A stretch of DNA of 64,000 nucleotides from Hallerella succinigenes. Its GTDB lineage: Bacteria; Fibrobacterota; Fibrobacteria; Fibrobacterales; Fibrobacteraceae. Shown piece after piece: positions 33,492 to 41,228 of this stretch (positions are counted from its first letter, which is position 1; every line of letters begins with the position of its first letter). Under the pieces are notes generated by a model, which saw only the letters and a program-made list of their open reading frames with translations, was not told where the DNA came from and ran no database searches. Made by a program: the position numbers and the translations under genes. Where the stretch lies: the NCBI RefSeq assembly GCF_002797675.1, contig NZ_PGEX01000001.1:2542001-2606000 (forward strand), written 5' to 3'.

Positions 33492-33520
33492 AATATATGA
33501 ACGGAAAATTGATTTGTCAA
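33492..33520 (-). promoter_or_regulatory. Strong early (leftward) promoter
   Basis: Minus strand TTGACA (33520-33515), 17 nt, TATATT (33497-33492): a near-consensus sigma-70-type promoter. It drives the 12-kb early operon ending at 21701. Confidence 0.8.
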
Positions 33521-33596
33521 TAGTTTTTTAAAATTTTTTCATTTTTTTTTTAACTCCATCTATTTTTGTATCGACAACCATTTAAAAAGAGGTCTT

Positions 33597-33905
33597 ATGG
33601 AAATACAGAATTTCATGAAAGAGCGTGGATATACCCAAACGGACCTCGCCAAGATGCTGAATACCAGCGTTCAGAACGTGAACAAGTGGGTAAACGGTGG
33701 CGGTGTGCCGTCCTATGAGTTCTGCCAAAGGCTGTTGCAGATTGGCATGTCTGTAGAAGACTTGTTTGGCGTTCAAGTTGAATCGTCGTCGCCGTCAAAG
33801 ATAGAGCCGATAACGACGGCTGAATTTATCGACATTCTGAAAGAAACGCTGGATAACAGTCTCGATGGAATCAAGGCAAGGATAAAACCGAACAAAAACC
33901 CATAG
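33597..33905 (+). CDS. XRE-family phage repressor
   Basis: A 102-residue protein with an HTH_3 domain at residues ~1-60 (MKERGYTQTDLAKMLNTSVQ-NVNKWVNGGGVPSYEF). The C-terminal 40 residues are too short for a peptidase-type CI domain, so release would not be by self-cleavage. Transcribed away from the early operon across a 156-bp control region. Ribosome site AGAGG. Confidence 0.75.
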   Translation: MEIQNFMKERGYTQTDLAKMLNTSVQNVNKWVNGGGVPSYEFCQRLLQIGMSVEDLFGVQVESSSPSKIEPITTAEFIDILKETLDNSLDGIKARIKPNKNP

Positions 33906-34035
33906 GATAACAGCTAGGTTTTATTTTAGAAACCAGTAGGTTTACCCATAGGATAACCGAACGGATAGGCCGCAGGCTTACCCGTTGGTGTACCTATAGC
34001 GTAACCTAAGTAAGAAGTAAGAAGTAGGAAGTAAT
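33900..34035 (+). repeat. Iteron-like and 7-bp tandem repeats, possible control or replication region
   Basis: CCATAGGATAAC occurs at 33900-33911 and 33946-33957, with a degenerate copy CCTATAGCGTAAC at 33993-34005. Four tandem 7-mers of the AAGTAAG type lie at 34008-34035, followed by an A/T-rich block (TTTAAATATTTAAAA, ~34055). No gene occupies 33906-34286. Iterons plus an A/T-rich stretch are what a replication origin may look like, but this is inference. Confidence 0.45.
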
Positions 34036-34251
34036 AACTCAATTTTATTCCATTTAAATATTTAAAACCCTCAACTCAACTCTTTTCTTTGGTCCTTTCT
34101 TTTCGAGCCGAGCCGAGGGGGTCGAATACAGAAAAATCCAGCCCCGAAAAGCGGGATTCCTCTTTTCCGGAAAGAGAGCCCCAGATCGAATGTACACGGA
34201 AGTACCCGGTTTATCGATGAGAAAATTTTTCGGGAAATTTCTAAAAGTATA

Positions 34252-34280
34252 TTGACAAAATGTAATACAATTTGTATATT
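34252..34280 (+). promoter_or_regulatory. Toxin-antitoxin promoter with internal operator
   Basis: TTGACA (34252-34257), 17 nt, TATATT (34275-34280). A palindrome ATACAA-T-TTGTAT (34265-34277) overlaps the spacer and -10 and is a good place for autorepression by the RHH antitoxin. The toxin ATG is 6 nt after the -10, so the mRNA would be leaderless. Confidence 0.75.
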
Positions 34281-34286
34281 TATGAC

Positions 34287-34529
34287 ATGAAGTTCATCAA
34301 GCACGCGTTTGAAAAGTTCGACGAGAGGACGTTCACGCCCGAAATGGCCGCAAAGCTGATGAACGGAAAGCACATCCTGAAACAATCGAAATCGAACCCA
34401 GACCGTTACCTGGCTCTAGGTTCGGTTGACGGGAATTGCTGGGTGGTCGTGCTGGAAAAGGACCTTTACACTGTAGTCACGGCCAGGAGGGCCCACGACG
34501 ACGAGGAGGAACTATGGAAAAGAAAGTGA
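34287..34529 (+). CDS. BrnT/DUF4258-like toxin
   Basis: An 80-residue protein (MKFIKHAFEKFDERTFTPEM). The pattern IKHAFEKFDER, a Gly-Lys turn, WVVVLEKDLYTVVTARRAH and a C-terminal acidic helix is that of BrnT/DUF4258 small ribonuclease-fold toxins (H, R and the ARRAH segment would be catalytic). The next gene overlaps by 16 nt and looks like a BrnA-type antitoxin, which supports the assignment. Start at 34287 rather than the in-frame codon at 34272, which lies in the promoter. Confidence 0.65.
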   Translation: MKFIKHAFEKFDERTFTPEMAAKLMNGKHILKQSKSNPDRYLALGSVDGNCWVVVLEKDLYTVVTARRAHDDEEELWKRK

Positions 34530-34816
34530 AAATCGCAAAGGGCGCAACGATGTCCAAGGCCGAAGTCGATGAGTTCGAGGGAAGCCTTGCAGGCTTTTTC
34601 GAAGAGGGTGTCAGGGACGGCTCCGCAATCGTGTCCGAAGGCCACTGGGAGAAGACCGTGGCCGAAATCAAGGCACGAAACGCAAGGAACGAGCGGAAAA
34701 TGACTTCGCTCAGGGTTCCAGTGTGGATTCTAGAGGGGCTGAAGCGAAACGCCGAAAGGGGCGGGGTCAAGTTCAGCGAGTACGCCATCGAGGCCCTGGC
34801 GAAGGCTGCCGTGTAA
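34514..34816 (+). CDS. BrnA/RHH-like antitoxin
   Basis: A 100-residue protein whose C-terminal third, TSLRVPVWILEGLKRNAERG, then VKFSEYAIEALAKA, is a ribbon-helix-helix DNA-binding domain. The N-terminal part would wrap the toxin. Order toxin-antitoxin with overlap is typical of brnTA. ATG 34514 has GGAGG just upstream (gaggaggaactatg). Confidence 0.65.
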   Translation: MEKKVKIAKGATMSKAEVDEFEGSLAGFFEEGVRDGSAIVSEGHWEKTVAEIKARNARNERKMTSLRVPVWILEGLKRNAERGGVKFSEYAIEALAKAAV

Positions 34817-35002
34817 ACCAAAATACGGGAAAAGACGCCATAAGCCCGAAAAAATCGGCATTGCCTCCGGTAAAGGTCAAGATAAGGCCCGTAATCGAGG
34901 ATGTCGGCGCATGCTTTGACGACGCCGGAGAAAAGCTCCGCATGTCCATGCAGAGGCTGGAAACAAAAAACTCCTGAGAAAATGACGGCATCCTGAATGC
35001 GG

Positions 35003-35033
35003 AAGGCTCCGGGCGATACACGGGGCCTTTTTT
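35003..35033 (+). terminator. Terminator of the toxin-antitoxin unit
   Basis: AAGGCTCCG-ggcgataca-CGGGGCCTT followed by TTTTCG. Bases 34817-35002 hold no convincing gene; a short in-frame stretch ending at 34977 lacks a start codon. Confidence 0.7.
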
Positions 35034-35078
35034 CGTTCGCTCCCGGGAAAGGACCGCCGCGCTGCCGCCGGGTTTTTT

Positions 35079-35145
35079 GGTGTTCTTGGGTGTTTTTTGG
35101 TGTCTTTGGGTGTTTGCGGCTTTTCCAGGCAAAATGCCCTAAATT
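35079..35145 (+). promoter_or_regulatory. Late promoter 1 with phased GGTGT array
   Basis: Four GGTGT units start at 35079, 35089, 35099 and 35109, exactly 10 bp apart, embedded in T-rich spacers. A TAAATT box (35140-35145) lies 31 bp after the last unit start, and ATG 35153 follows after 7 nt. No -35 consensus. A 31-bp stretch of this element (35089-35119) recurs identically at 46445-46475. Confidence 0.65.
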
Positions 35146-35152
35146 TTTTCAC

Positions 35153-36238
35153 ATGAAATTCAACGACATCGCAGTTTTCCAGCCGAACGTGCTCCACCGG
35201 ACCAAGGAAGGATACCTCGAAGGGCGCATCCGCGTCACGGGCGCGGGCGTCTTCACCTACATGACAGGGAACGGGAAGGTGCGTCGTCTCCGCACGGTCG
35301 AGGAAGTCGGGAAGCCCGAAAGCTACTACACCCTGAACGGACAGCCGGTGACGAGACGCCACCCGGCGGAATCGGTCGACCCGGAGAACGCGAAGAAGCT
35401 CTCCGTCGGGTACTGCATGAACGATGCGTACTTCGACGGCCTGAACCTGTGGATCACCATCCGGGTGACGGACGCCGAAACGATCAAGGACATCGAATCC
35501 GGGGAACTCGCCGCGGTCAGCTGCGGCGGGGAATTCACCGTCTACGCCCAGTCGGGTAACTGGCAGGGGAGCGACTACGACGAGATCGCGACGGACATCA
35601 AGTACAACCACCTCGCCATCGTCACGAAGGGAAGGGCGGGGGACGGCGTCACCATCCAGGTGGGCGACTCCGCCGATATCGAATTTTTCACGAACAAAAC
35701 AGGAGAATCCAAGATGGTTAAACATTTTTTGGACGGTGCGGTCTTCGAAGTGGACGAAAAGGTGCACGAAGCCTTGAACGCTGCTGAAAAGGCCAAGACT
35801 GAATACGAGGCCAAGTTCAATGACCAGGCCGACCAGATCGAAAAGCTCAAGGCGCAGGTCGACACGCAGGCAGCCGAAATCAAGAAGATGCAGGATGCCG
35901 CCGTCGACGAAGCCGCGATCAACGAACGGGTCAAGGAAAAGCTCGCCGTCGTGTCCTTCGCGAAGGAACACGGCGTGGAATTCAAGGACGAAATGACGGT
36001 CGGCGAAATCAAGGCCGCCGTCGTGGCGAAGGTTTCCGGCATTTCCCTCGAAGGCAAGTCAGAAGCGTACCGTGACGCGGCTTACGACTCCGCCGTCGCC
36101 ATGGTCTCCAAGGCGCCTGCCAAGAAGGCCGCGAACCCGCTCGCCGGACAGTTCCAGGATGCCGCCGACGAAAACGACCCGGAAAAGGCGTACCAGGCAA
36201 TGAAGGCGAAGACCTACAACATCAAGAAGGAGGGCTAA
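35153..36238 (+). CDS. Prohead protease/scaffold, DUF2213 family
   Basis: A 361-residue protein. Residues 1-175 are the DUF2213 protease-like domain (GYLEGRIRVTGAGVFTYM, LNGQPVTRRHPAESVD, YNHLAIVTKGRAGDGV); residues ~190-300 are a coiled-coil scaffold (EKAKTEYEAKFNDQADQIEK); the C-terminal part (~320-361) probably binds the capsid protein. It guides procapsid assembly and is then cleaved. First gene of late operon 1, apparently leaderless. Confidence 0.85.
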   Translation: MKFNDIAVFQPNVLHRTKEGYLEGRIRVTGAGVFTYMTGNGKVRRLRTVEEVGKPESYYTLNGQPVTRRHPAESVDPENAKKLSVGYCMNDAYFDGLNLWITIRVTDAETIKDIESGELAAVSCGGEFTVYAQSGNWQGSDYDEIATDIKYNHLAIVTKGRAGDGVTIQVGDSADIEFFTNKTGESKMVKHFLDGAVFEVDEKVHEALNAAEKAKTEYEAKFNDQADQIEKLKAQVDTQAAEIKKMQDAAVDEAAINERVKEKLAVVSFAKEHGVEFKDEMTVGEIKAAVVAKVSGISLEGKSEAYRDAAYDSAVAMVSKAPAKKAANPLAGQFQDAADENDPEKAYQAMKAKTYNIKKEG

Positions 36239-36241
36239 CAG

Positions 36242-36658
36242 ATGGCTCTGCAACTCATCAATTCCAAGGGAGAACCGGGACTGCTCTTCCCGTTCGTACC
36301 GCACTCCATCGAAACCGGCGTCATGCAGGACGACAAGGACCTTGCCGGCGGTTTCGCGCTCTGGGGCAAGAAAGGCGAAACTGGCAAGGTCTATGCGGCC
36401 AAGCCGGAAGGCGGCATCTTCCTCGGAATCGCACAGCTCACGACCATCAACGACGCCTACTTCGAAGGCGACATGGTGAACGTCGTCAAGAAGGGACGCA
36501 TCCAGGTCAAGGTTTCCGCCGAAGTGCTCGCGAACCAGGCCGCATACGTCGATGACGAAGGCAACTTCTCGGCGACGGAAACGGGCACAGCCATCGCAGG
36601 CGGCGTGTTCAAGACCAACTCCGCCGCAAACGGCATCGCCGAACTCGAAATCGCATAA
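36242..36658 (+). CDS. Capsid decoration (cement) protein
   Basis: A 138-residue beta-rich protein (GGIFLGIAQLTTINDAYFEG, then VSAEVLANQAAYVDDEGNFS) of the type located between scaffold and major capsid genes, resembling head decoration proteins such as the DUF2190/gp24-type cement. It stabilises the expanded capsid. Strong ribosome site GGAGG. Confidence 0.65.
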   Translation: MALQLINSKGEPGLLFPFVPHSIETGVMQDDKDLAGGFALWGKKGETGKVYAAKPEGGIFLGIAQLTTINDAYFEGDMVNVVKKGRIQVKVSAEVLANQAAYVDDEGNFSATETGTAIAGGVFKTNSAANGIAELEIA

Positions 36659-36670
36659 GGAGGATGAAAG

Positions 36671-37597
36671 ATGTTCTTCAACGATGAACAGGTTGTAAAG
36701 ATCCGTGAACTCTTCCGCCAGATCCAGACCGAAATCTACGGCCTCGACCGCGCGGACCTCACGGCAATCACGCTCGTACCTGCCGAAACCAACCTCAAGG
36801 AATGGATCCGCAGCTACGTCTACAAGTACGTTACCGAAGTCGGCTACGCCAAGTTCGTGAGCGATTACGCCGAAGACTTGCCGCCGGTCGCCCGGTTCCT
36901 GCAGGCAAAGGCCGTGGAAATCAAGACCATCGCCGACAGCTACAGCTTCTCTGAACAGGAACTGAACGAATGGCTCGCCATCGGCACCCGCATCGACACC
37001 GCGGAAGCGGAAACCGCAAAGGCCAAGATCGACGAAAAGGTGGACGAAACGATCCTCAAGGGCGACGCGGAAGCGGGCTTCCAGGGTCTCATCAACAACG
37101 CCAACGTGACCATGTACGTGCCGAACGTGGGCGCCGATTCCGGAACCGTTCTCAAGGGCCGCGACCTTGCGGGCGTGACCGCCACGATCCAGGGCATGAT
37201 CGACGCCCAGAAGACGCTCGCGGCAAACGATGCCGGCAAGGCTACCGTCAAGGCGGACTCGCTCCTCCTTGCTCCGGCAGACTACGCCTACATCGCCACC
37301 ACGCCGATCAACGCGAACAACTCGACGACCATGCTCGAATGGCTGAAGAAGACGTTCCCGCAGATCACCACATGGGCGGAAGTGGAAGAACTCCACAACG
37401 CGAGCGCGAGCGGCGACAAGGACCGTGCAGTCCTTTACAAGAAGGACCGCAAGTGCGTCGCATACCTGCTCCCGATCCCGTTCCGCCAGAAGCAGGCACA
37501 GGAACGCGCCCTGCACTACAAGGTGCCGTGCTACGCCCGCTGCGGCGGTACGATCTTCAAGAACCTCAAGTCCGTAATCTACGCGGACGGGGTCTAA
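36671..37597 (+). CDS. Major capsid protein (DUF2184-type)
   Basis: A 308-residue protein with the DUF2184 pattern: an N-terminal arm rich in Glu/Lys, ARFLQAKAVEIKTIADSYSF, LLLAPADYAYIATTPINANN and the C-terminal LHYKVPCYARCGGTIFKNLK. It forms the HK97-fold shell of many myovirus-like phages with DUF3383 sheaths. Position between cement and neck genes fits. Confidence 0.85.
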   Translation: MFFNDEQVVKIRELFRQIQTEIYGLDRADLTAITLVPAETNLKEWIRSYVYKYVTEVGYAKFVSDYAEDLPPVARFLQAKAVEIKTIADSYSFSEQELNEWLAIGTRIDTAEAETAKAKIDEKVDETILKGDAEAGFQGLINNANVTMYVPNVGADSGTVLKGRDLAGVTATIQGMIDAQKTLAANDAGKATVKADSLLLAPADYAYIATTPINANNSTTMLEWLKKTFPQITTWAEVEELHNASASGDKDRAVLYKKDRKCVAYLLPIPFRQKQAQERALHYKVPCYARCGGTIFKNLKSVIYADGV

Positions 37598-37628
37598 GTT
37601 CCAACACCGGTAAACCTCTGGTGGGGCT

Positions 37629-37675
37629 CGCCGCCTGACATCGGCGGCGGCTCTTCCGGGGTTGCCTTTTTTCGA
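37629..37675 (+). terminator. Hairpin after the capsid gene
   Basis: CGCCGCC-tgacatc-GGCGGCG followed further on by TTTTTT (37668-37673 region). Probably an attenuator that lowers expression of downstream tail genes relative to the capsid, not a full stop, because the operon continues. Confidence 0.5.
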
Positions 37676-37686
37676 GAGGTTTAACG

Positions 37687-38058
37687 ATGATTCTGATTTT
37701 TAACGAAGCCCGCGCCGTGTTTTACGGCAAGTACCGGCTCATTCCGGGAACGAACGTCGTGGACGACAAGTTCGACCTGACTCACCCGACCATCAAGGAA
37801 ATGCTCGAAGACGGACGCCTGGAACAGGTGGACGAATCCAATGCGGCGGACGTCAAGAAGGCGATCGCGCACGCCTACACCAAGAATGCGCTCGACGGCG
37901 TGACGTCCGGATCGAAGGACAAAGGCGTGACTGAGGCAGCGAAGAAGCAGGCCTCGAAGATCAAGAAGATCGACAAGGAATGGTCAGACGCCGTCAAGAA
38001 GCAGGAAAAGCAGAAAACCGGCGACGAAAAGGACGAAGAAGGCGACACGGAGGAATAA
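37687..38058 (+). CDS. Small head-region protein of unknown function
   Basis: A 123-residue protein with a beta-like N-terminus (MILIFNEARAVFYGKYRLIP) and a Lys/Glu-rich helical tail ending in DEKDEEGDTEE. It lies between the capsid and neck genes, where head-fibre or connector accessory proteins occur. Confidence 0.6.
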   Translation: MILIFNEARAVFYGKYRLIPGTNVVDDKFDLTHPTIKEMLEDGRLEQVDESNAADVKKAIAHAYTKNALDGVTSGSKDKGVTEAAKKQASKIKKIDKEWSDAVKKQEKQKTGDEKDEEGDTEE

Positions 38059-38061
38059 CCG

Positions 38062-38466
38062 ATGGCAGGTCTGACCGAAGAGGAAATGGCGAAGGTGAAG
38101 GGGTTCATGCACCCCGACCTCGTGGCGGATTCCCGCTGCGAGACCTGGATCGCCATGGCCCAGTTCAGGGTCGGACGGTGCTATTTCGGCGCCGCGTTCC
38201 ATTATGCGCTCGCTCTCATGGCCAGCCACATCGGGGCGCTCGAAGGACGCGGGGCTGACGGAGACGCCGGAAGGATCGCTTCCAAGAAGGAAGGCGACAT
38301 CTCCGTTTCCTACGCTTCCGGATCGTCGGACGGTGACGGCGACCTCTCCAGCACCAGCTTTGGCCAGCAGTACCTGGCACTTTTGAAGCAGTACAGCGTG
38401 CGTCCGGGAGTGACCGGGCGCGTGAATTTCCGCCGTTTCTGCGGCGGGGCAAGGAAGGTGCTCTGA
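38062..38466 (+). CDS. Head-tail adaptor, DUF4054
   Basis: A 134-residue protein with MHPDLVADSRCETWIAMAQF, then FGAAFHYALALMASHIGALE and SFGQQYLALLKQY, the DUF4054 pattern: a helical adaptor forming the ring below the portal. Its stop overlaps the next ATG. Confidence 0.8.
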   Translation: MAGLTEEEMAKVKGFMHPDLVADSRCETWIAMAQFRVGRCYFGAAFHYALALMASHIGALEGRGADGDAGRIASKKEGDISVSYASGSSDGDGDLSSTSFGQQYLALLKQYSVRPGVTGRVNFRRFCGGARKVL

Positions 38467-38846
38467 TGACGACGCCGTTCAACCGCAAGTTCACGTTCTA
38501 CACGGCTCCGAAGCCTGGATTCGGATCGAACGGGCGACCGCTCGATGTCGAGGCTTCAAGCAGGGTCGTGCGTGGAACGATCCAGAGCGTGACGGGAGAA
38601 GAGGCGCTCGCCCTTTCGCAGGGCAACCGGAACACCGGAGTCGTCAAGGTTTACGCCTCGGAACGCCTCATCGCTAGGGCACAGCTGAGCGACACCCAGG
38701 GATGGGTGGTCAGCGCTGCCGGGCGGGTCTACGAACTCACCGAAGAATTGCCGTTCCAGAACCTGGGACCGATCAAGCACTGGAAGTATATCGCTTCCGA
38801 AGTGCCTGCCGCACAGATTCCGGACTTCCTGAAGGGGGGATCATGA
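38466..38846 (+). CDS. Head-completion/neck protein
   Basis: A 126-residue protein with a beta-barrel-like pattern (VKVYASERLIARAQLSDTQG, WVVSAAGRVYELTEE). Stopper-type neck proteins have this size and position between DUF4054 and the tail terminator. Assigned by context. Confidence 0.6.
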   Translation: MTTPFNRKFTFYTAPKPGFGSNGRPLDVEASSRVVRGTIQSVTGEEALALSQGNRNTGVVKVYASERLIARAQLSDTQGWVVSAAGRVYELTEELPFQNLGPIKHWKYIASEVPAAQIPDFLKGGS

Positions 38847-39316
38847 CCTTGCAGGGAATCCGAGACTGCATCTGCGGATATTTCAACTCGCAGGAAGAAT
38901 TCGAAGGCTGCCCGTTCATCCAGGTGCCTACGAACCAGCCCGCGCCTGTCGGCAACTACATGGCCGTCGGAGTGGAGGGCGTGGAACAGCAGGGGAACCG
39001 GATGACGCCGCCTCCGGGCGAAAACGGGGAATACGGCTTTTTCGACGTGGCGACGCTCTACTTCACCGAGGTGGAGGGCGACGGTGACAACCTGAGGCAC
39101 GCATTGCAGCACCTGCAATGTCCGGAGTTCATCGCTGCGGCGAAGACGGCGGGGTTCACCGTATGGGACCCGTCGGCGATCATCCGGCTCGACAGCTATG
39201 ACGGCGACTTTTTCATCAGGCAGTTGCGCGCCTCGTTCCGGGTGAACTTCGGGGAATCCAGGAAGGCGGCGCTACCGAAGATCGATAACGTGGATTTTAC
39301 TTTAACAGGAGAATAA
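38843..39316 (+). CDS. Neck/tail terminator protein (LIC_12616-like)
   Basis: A 157-residue protein from ATG 38843 (ATGA overlap). It has PTNQPAPVGNYMAVGVEGVE, FFDVATLYFTEVEGDGDNLR and FRVNFGESRK, the alpha/beta pattern of phage neck terminators that close the tail tube at the head side. Confidence 0.7.
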   Translation: MTLQGIRDCICGYFNSQEEFEGCPFIQVPTNQPAPVGNYMAVGVEGVEQQGNRMTPPPGENGEYGFFDVATLYFTEVEGDGDNLRHALQHLQCPEFIAAAKTAGFTVWDPSAIIRLDSYDGDFFIRQLRASFRVNFGESRKAALPKIDNVDFTLTGE

Positions 39317-39320
39317 GATC

Positions 39321-40373
39321 ATGGCCCAGATTATCGACCAGATTGTGAACATTTCCATCCATGATGCGGTGAGCGCGGTCGAAACGACCGACGTGAACAC
39401 CATGGCCATCGTCGGCACGGCTGGCGACGGATCCAGCGCTTCCGCGGGAGTCTATGCCGATCTCGACAGCATCGGCGACGATTTCGGGACTGGCAGCCAG
39501 CTCTACGGCATGGCCAAAAACATCTATGCACAGGAGTCGATGCCCGACAAGCTGGTTGTCATCCCTTGCGCTTCTTTCGCCGGATTGCAGGACGCCATCG
39601 TGGGCGCCGCACAGGCGGGGCTCGACTTTTACCACATCGTCACGTTCCAGGACAAGGCGACGTCCGCCGGACTTTTGAGCCTTCAGGCATGGCTCTCCGA
39701 CAACCACAAGATCCTGCACGTCCAGGTCCCGGACGCATCCGGACTCATGGCGGCGCTCAAAGACATGGACGTCGACCGTGTCGCCATCTACCAGCACGTC
39801 GAAGAAGTGGACGACAATCCGGAATATTTGGCGGCCGCCCTTGTCGCACTCCGTTGCGCTGCGGATTCCGCCCGCGGGACATTTGCGCACAAGAAGGTGA
39901 AGGGCATGACTGCGGACAGCTACACACCGACCACTTACGCGGCTGCGATCGCTGCAGGCATCAACATCTACACAAAGGTGGCGGGCGAAAAGCGCGTCTT
40001 CATGGGCACCTGCGCGAACGGACCGAAGACCTTCATCGACAACGTCATCAAGGACGACTGGATCCGTTTCAACGTCCAGTCCAAGATTTTCGCGCTTCTC
40101 GGCGAAGCGAACGACGGAGCGGGCGTCACCTATGACGATACGGGCATCCAGAGCGTGGCGGCAGCCATCGGCAACGTATTCACGCAGGCGGCAGGCTCCG
40201 ACAGACAGTACATCATGGAAGGCTTCGAGGTCGAATACAAGACCTACGACTACCTGAAGGAGAACAACGAGGAAGACGTGCGCAAGCGCAACCTGCCGCT
40301 CATCTCGGGCAGATACAGCCGCATGAACTCGATCCACACCGTGAACACGGTCAAGCTGAACGTCACCCTTTAA
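39321..40373 (+). CDS. Contractile tail sheath, DUF3383
   Basis: A 350-residue protein with MAQIIDQIVNISIHDAVSAV, MNTMAIVGTAG-like strand, FVSRNGPKTFIDNVIKDDWI region and the C-terminal NLPLISGRYSRMNSIHTVNT. DUF3383 sheath subunits are short and single-domain, forming minimal contractile sheaths as in the cyanophage Pam3. This makes the element a myovirus-type phage. Confidence 0.9.
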   Translation: MAQIIDQIVNISIHDAVSAVETTDVNTMAIVGTAGDGSSASAGVYADLDSIGDDFGTGSQLYGMAKNIYAQESMPDKLVVIPCASFAGLQDAIVGAAQAGLDFYHIVTFQDKATSAGLLSLQAWLSDNHKILHVQVPDASGLMAALKDMDVDRVAIYQHVEEVDDNPEYLAAALVALRCAADSARGTFAHKKVKGMTADSYTPTTYAAAIAAGINIYTKVAGEKRVFMGTCANGPKTFIDNVIKDDWIRFNVQSKIFALLGEANDGAGVTYDDTGIQSVAAAIGNVFTQAAGSDRQYIMEGFEVEYKTYDYLKENNEEDVRKRNLPLISGRYSRMNSIHTVNTVKLNVTL

Positions 40374-40388
40374 CGGGAGGAAAGAAAA

Positions 40389-40799
40389 ATGGCAGTAAGA
40401 ACATACGACCACACCAAAGTGAACATCGCCCTGAACGGCGTTGCCATTACCGACTTCAACGGCGACCCGACGGTCACGAAGCAGGGGAACGATTTCGAAG
40501 TCGTGGAAGGCTCGAACGGCGCCGTGGAACGCGCACGCATGGTGCGCAAGCTCTACACGGTCACGCTCCCGATGATGCAGACGAGCCCGCAGATCGACGC
40601 CATCGAAGCGCTGCGCATCGCCGACGAACGCACGGGTGCAGGACCGTACCCGTTCGCCATCACCGATCTCAACGGCGCATACGTGCTGATGGGACAGGCA
40701 TGGATCAATTCCATGGGCGACGCCACGAAGGGACGCGCCACCACGGCACGCACCATCACGCTCGACGTTTACGCGGACTTCGCGTTCGAAGGCGCATAA
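40389..40799 (+). CDS. Tail tube protein, DUF3277
   Basis: A 136-residue protein with YDHTKVNIALNGVAITDFNG, ERARMVRKLYTVTLPMMQTS and VDVYADFAFEG-like end. DUF3277 is the inner tube partner of DUF3383 sheaths. Ribosome site GGAGG before the ATG. Confidence 0.9.
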   Translation: MAVRTYDHTKVNIALNGVAITDFNGDPTVTKQGNDFEVVEGSNGAVERARMVRKLYTVTLPMMQTSPQIDAIEALRIADERTGAGPYPFAITDLNGAYVLMGQAWINSMGDATKGRATTARTITLDVYADFAFEGA

Positions 40800-40823
40800 C
40801 CGGAAAAACACCAGAGGTAAACC

Positions 40824-41228
40824 ATGTTGAAACCTATCGATTTTGAAGTCAACGGCGAAAAATACCAGTCGTTGCCGCACACTGGATTCGAGGCGCTGAA
40901 CCTCGACCGCAAGGTGACCGCCCTGTTCTCTAGAGTTTCCCGCAAGGGGAGCAAGAACGAGACCGATTTTTACGAAGCGGTCACCGAAGAACTCGCGGAT
41001 TATTCCGACGACGAATACAGATGGCTTGTCGAGACGACCTTCAACCGCACCACGGTGGTGACGGATGGCAAACCGCACGTCCGACTTGCTGACATGGACG
41101 CCATCGCGGAACAATTCCGGGGAAAAGGCTCCGAACTTTACGGGATCCTCATCCGGATCTGGAGCGAGGAACGTCTCACCCCTTTCGTTACAGCCCAGGA
41201 ACCGGAAAACGGCTCGGCTGGAACCTGA
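40824..41228 (+). CDS. Tail assembly chaperone, short (G-type) product
   Basis: A 134-residue protein (MLKPIDFEVNGEKYQSLPHT) in the chaperone position between tube and tape measure. Zero-frame translation stops at 41228. A -1 frameshift at the heptamer G-GGA-AAA (41120-41126) would give a longer fusion ending at 41500. Both products coat the tape measure during tail assembly in siphoviruses and myoviruses. Confidence 0.75.
   Translation: MLKPIDFEVNGEKYQSLPHTGFEALNLDRKVTALFSRVSRKGSKNETDFYEAVTEELADYSDDEYRWLVETTFNRTTVVTDGKPHVRLADMDAIAEQFRGKGSELYGILIRIWSEERLTPFVTAQEPENGSAGT
41120..41126 (+). promoter_or_regulatory. Programmed -1 frameshift site (slippery heptamer)
   Basis: GGGAAAA placed as G-GGA-AAA in the chaperone frame (codons CGG GGA AAA GGC), the canonical X-XXY-YYZ form, close to lambda's GGGAAAG. 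The -1 frame is open from 41093 to 41500. A second, weaker candidate C-CCT-TTC lies at 41180-41186. Confidence 0.7.

Noticed and set aside
34817..34977. Possible short gene after the antitoxin
   Set aside because: The frame continues to 34977 but no start codon with ribosome site lies after the antitoxin stop.
36059..37516. 485-codon minus-strand ORF under the capsid gene
   Set aside because: Antisense to the recognisable DUF2184 capsid protein.
39297..41114. 605-codon minus-strand ORF under the sheath and tube genes
   Set aside because: Shadow of DUF3383, DUF3277 and chaperone genes; no ribosome site.
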